From NCBI GenBank assembly GCA_007134405.1, contig SLKW01000321.1, forward strand, positions 1 through 7,046: a DNA stretch of 7,046 bases. The letters run 5' to 3'. Below the pieces are notes generated by a model. It had not been told where the DNA came from, did not search any database, and saw only the letters and a program-made list of their open reading frames with translations. Origin of the DNA: Paracoccaceae bacterium (GTDB lineage Bacteria > Pseudomonadota > Alphaproteobacteria > Rhodobacterales > Rhodobacteraceae). Of this stretch, positions 4,995 through 7,046 are shown one piece after another (within the stretch, counting starts at the first letter, position 1; each line of letters opens with the position of its first letter). The position numbers were made by a program, and so were the translations under genes.

Positions 4995-7046
4995 CTAAAC
5001 CTTTTCCTGGGAAGAGACGACCTTGAGGCGTCGCTCGTTTTGCGGCCAGTCGGCCAATTGCTTTACGATGGCGGTGCTGAATTGCTCCAGCGAAAAAGGC
5101 TTGCCCAGAAAAATCGACCGGGGCGTCCGCGCGACGCCGGCGCTTACCGTATCCTCTGTATAGCCCGAGATGAAAACGACCGGCGTGCCGGGCCGGACCT
5201 TGAGCGCTTCGGCGACCCACGAAGGTCCGTCAAGGCCAGGCATGATCACGTCGGTGACGAAGATGTCGACGCGCATCTCGGTATCTGAGAGGTAGTCAAG
5301 CGCCTGCTCGCCGCTCTCGGCCTCGATCACCTGATAGCCCTGAATGCGAAGCGCACGGGCGGCGAAGGCGCGGACTGGCGCCTCATCCTCGACGAGCAGA
5401 ACGATGGCACCGACGCGCATCGAGGCCATCGGCGCATCAGATGTCGGGAGGGACTTGACCGGCCTTTCCACAACGGCGGTACCGGTGGGCGCCTCGGCTT
5501 CTTCGGCCTCGGGGCTGATGGCGGCATGTTGCGCCAAGGCGGCAACGTTTGTTTCGGTGCCGCGCGACGGCGAAGTGACGAGCTCGCCGCGCTCCATCGC
5601 AAAATAGACTGAGAAGGTCGTGCCGGCCCCTTCAATTGAATCGGCGAATATGTAGCCGCCCATCTGCTTGACGATTCCATAGGCCGTCGACAGCCCCAAA
5701 CCGGTACCCTCGCCGGTCCGCTTGGTTGTGAAAAAGGGCTCGAAGACCTTGTCGATCAGGTCGGGCGGGATGCCCACGCCCTCATCGATAATGCGAATCA
5801 CGGCATAGTGGCCGGGTGCCAGGCGCGCACCGCCCAATTCGGTCTCCGAGTTCAGCTGCGCGCTCCGCGTCTCGATCCGGATTTCGCCGCCCATCGGCAT
5901 AGCATCGCGCGCATTCACGACGAGGTTCATGATCACCTGCTCGAGTTGCCGCCGGTCGGCACGGATCCGGCCCAGCGTCGCCTCGTGATCGAGAGTCAGG
6001 GTGATCCGCTCGCCCACAAGCCGGGTCAGCAGATGCGTCAACTCCTCCAGCAGGCTTTCGAGCGTGAGCAACTCGGGCTTGAGCGTTTGCTTGCGCGAGA
6101 ACGCGAGCAGTTGCCGCACGAGCGCAGCCGCGCGGTTGGTGTTCTGCTGGATCTGCGTGAGATCGGCGAAATCCGGATCGAAATGATCGCGGTTCATCAA
6201 CAACAGGTCGCAATGGCCCGAGATTGCGGTCAGCAGATTGTTGAAATCGTGTGCCACCCCACCGGCGAGTTGGCCAATGGCTTGCATCTTCTGGCTCTGA
6301 ACGAAGCGCGCTTCCAGCGATTTCAGTTCGGTGGCGTCGGTCAGAACCGCCACCAGCCGCTGCTCAGCACCCGGCCCAGCGGCGCGGCGCAGCGTGATCT
6401 GAACAAAGGTTTCCTGAGCCGGTAGGGTCGCGCTCACCACTTCGGGGCGGTTGAGCGCCCGCCCGGCGCGCGCGTCCTCAAACCAGTCGGCAACCGGCCG
6501 CCCCAAGCCCTCGACCACTTCCCAGAAATACCGCTCTTCACCCGGTGCAAGCCCCAGCAGCATTCGCGCCAGCCGGTTCGTCGCCTCGATCCGCCCATCC
6601 GGGGCCAATTGCGCCAACGCGACCGGTAGGTCGTCGAAATCCGGCCGTTCAGTCGGAACTTTGGCTTGAGCACTCAGCCAGAGCGGCAGAAGGACGATAT
6701 CGAGTTGTCCGTCATGGCCCGACACCGCGAAGGCCAGGCAGGCGATCGTCTCGCCGCCTACGGGCAGGCGCACGGTCCGGCTACCGCCCGCAGCGATCCC
6801 GCCCAGCCCCTCGGTCAGAAAGTTCCGCACCGGCTCGGATGGCGGAGCCGCCTCGACGGGCGACCAGTCGAGGTAGCGCCGCATCGAGGCATTCACCGCC
6901 AAGGGCGCGCCATCGGCCCCAAGGGTCAGAATCGGCAAACCCAGTGCATCCACCGCGCGCGGGCGATCCTTCGTCCCACGCGACAGACGCCAGAGTAGAA
7001 GCCCGTCTGCGCCGTCGTCGCTCAACTCGATCTCAATGCGAACTGC
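4995..7046 (-). CDS. cckA: CckA-type hybrid sensor histidine kinase/phosphatase (5' end outside the window)
   Basis: The visible 683 residues are the C-terminal bulk of the cell-cycle kinase CckA, which in alphaproteobacteria passes phosphate through ChpT to CtrA and CpdR. Numbering from the right edge: the last strand of one PAS domain (1-25), a second PAS (about 32-125) and a third (about 137-240). The dimerisation/phosphoacceptor helix follows, with [20 protein letters not shown] and His266. The ATPase domain has the N box with Asn374 and Asn378 ([13 protein letters not shown]), DEGVGIP (421-427) and GTGLGL (447-452). A C-terminal receiver carries the acidic pocket Glu553-Asp554-Glu555, phosphoacceptor Asp599 ([11 protein letters not shown]), Ser627 and Lys649. 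All catalytic residues are present, so it should be active as kinase and phosphatase. A 60-residue Ala/Glu/Pro-rich linker joins ATPase and receiver. A TTG at 7025 is not the real start: the frame is open to the edge and seven upstream codons continue the PAS strand. The membrane segments expected at the N-terminus lie outside. Confidence 0.95.
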   Translation of the reverse strand, partial: AVRIEIELSDDGADGLLLWRLSRGTKDRPRAVDALGLPILTLGADGAPLAVNASMRRYLDWSPVEAAPPSEPVRNFLTEGLGGIAAGGSRTVRLPVGGETIACLAFAVSGHDGQLDIVLLPLWLSAQAKVPTERPDFDDLPVALAQLAPDGRIEATNRLARMLLGLAPGEERYFWEVVEGLGRPVADWFEDARAGRALNRPEVVSATLPAQETFVQITLRRAAGPGAEQRLVAVLTDATELKSLEARFVQSQKMQAIGQLAGGVAHDFNNLLTAISGHCDLLLMNRDHFDPDFADLTQIQQNTNRAAALVRQLLAFSRKQTLKPELLTLESLLEELTHLLTRLVGERITLTLDHEATLGRIRADRRQLEQVIMNLVVNARDAMPMGGEIRIETRSAQLNSETELGGARLAPGHYAVIRIIDEGVGIPPDLIDKVFEPFFTTKRTGEGTGLGLSTAYGIVKQMGGYIFADSIEGAGTTFSVYFAMERGELVTSPSRGTETNVAALAQHAAISPEAEEAEAPTGTAVVERPVKSLPTSDAPMASMRVGAIVLLVEDEAPVRAFAARALRIQGYQVIEAESGEQALDYLSDTEMRVDIFVTDVIMPGLDGPSWVAEALKVRPGTPVVFISGYTEDTVSAGVARTPRSIFLGKPFSLEQFSTAIVKQLADWPQNERRLKVVSSQEKV

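Overview
The window is GC-rich, with GC-biased third codon positions and short intergenic gaps. Its best diagnostic genes are a CckA-type hybrid histidine kinase and a YciB/IspZ-type septation protein. Together these point to an alphaproteobacterium, and the combination with a Gfo/Idh dehydrogenase and TIM-barrel isomerase sugar cluster fits the Sphingomonadales best. The order-level call is inference; I see no rRNA, tRNA, CRISPR array, insertion sequence or phage gene.

Left block (1-3471): a sugar-catabolism module under local control. On the minus strand a TIM-barrel sugar isomerase/epimerase is followed 3 bp later by a Gfo/Idh/MocA NAD(P)-dependent oxidoreductase. The first codons of a probably exported protein lie 75 bp further on and run off the left edge. 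Divergently, on the plus strand, sits a LacI-family repressor. The gap between the two directions holds two copies of a 14-bp palindrome with a central CpG (TGTAATCGATTACA and TGCAATCGATTACA), the form expected of LacI-family operators. The simplest model is a repressor that controls both itself and the catabolic operon.

Middle block (3472-4990): a scar. A strong hairpin follows the repressor gene, and directly against it begins the 3' remnant of a PEP-utilising enzyme (PpsA / rifampicin-phosphotransferase type). The remnant has lost its N-terminal domains and also carries a frameshift that deleting one G from a GGGG run repairs exactly. Its stop overlaps the start of yciB (ATGA), which carries its own single-base frameshift at a GGG run. 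yciB converges on a small minus-strand gene for a predicted three-helix membrane protein of unknown function. The genes on both sides are intact, so damage is concentrated in about 0.7 kb. I infer a rearrangement breakpoint near position 3520 where the sugar module meets the older cckA-side neighbourhood.

Right block (4995-7046): cckA on the minus strand, running off the right edge. It encodes PAS domains, HisKA, HATPase and a C-terminal receiver domain with all key residues present. Its N-terminal, presumably membrane-spanning, part lies outside the window.
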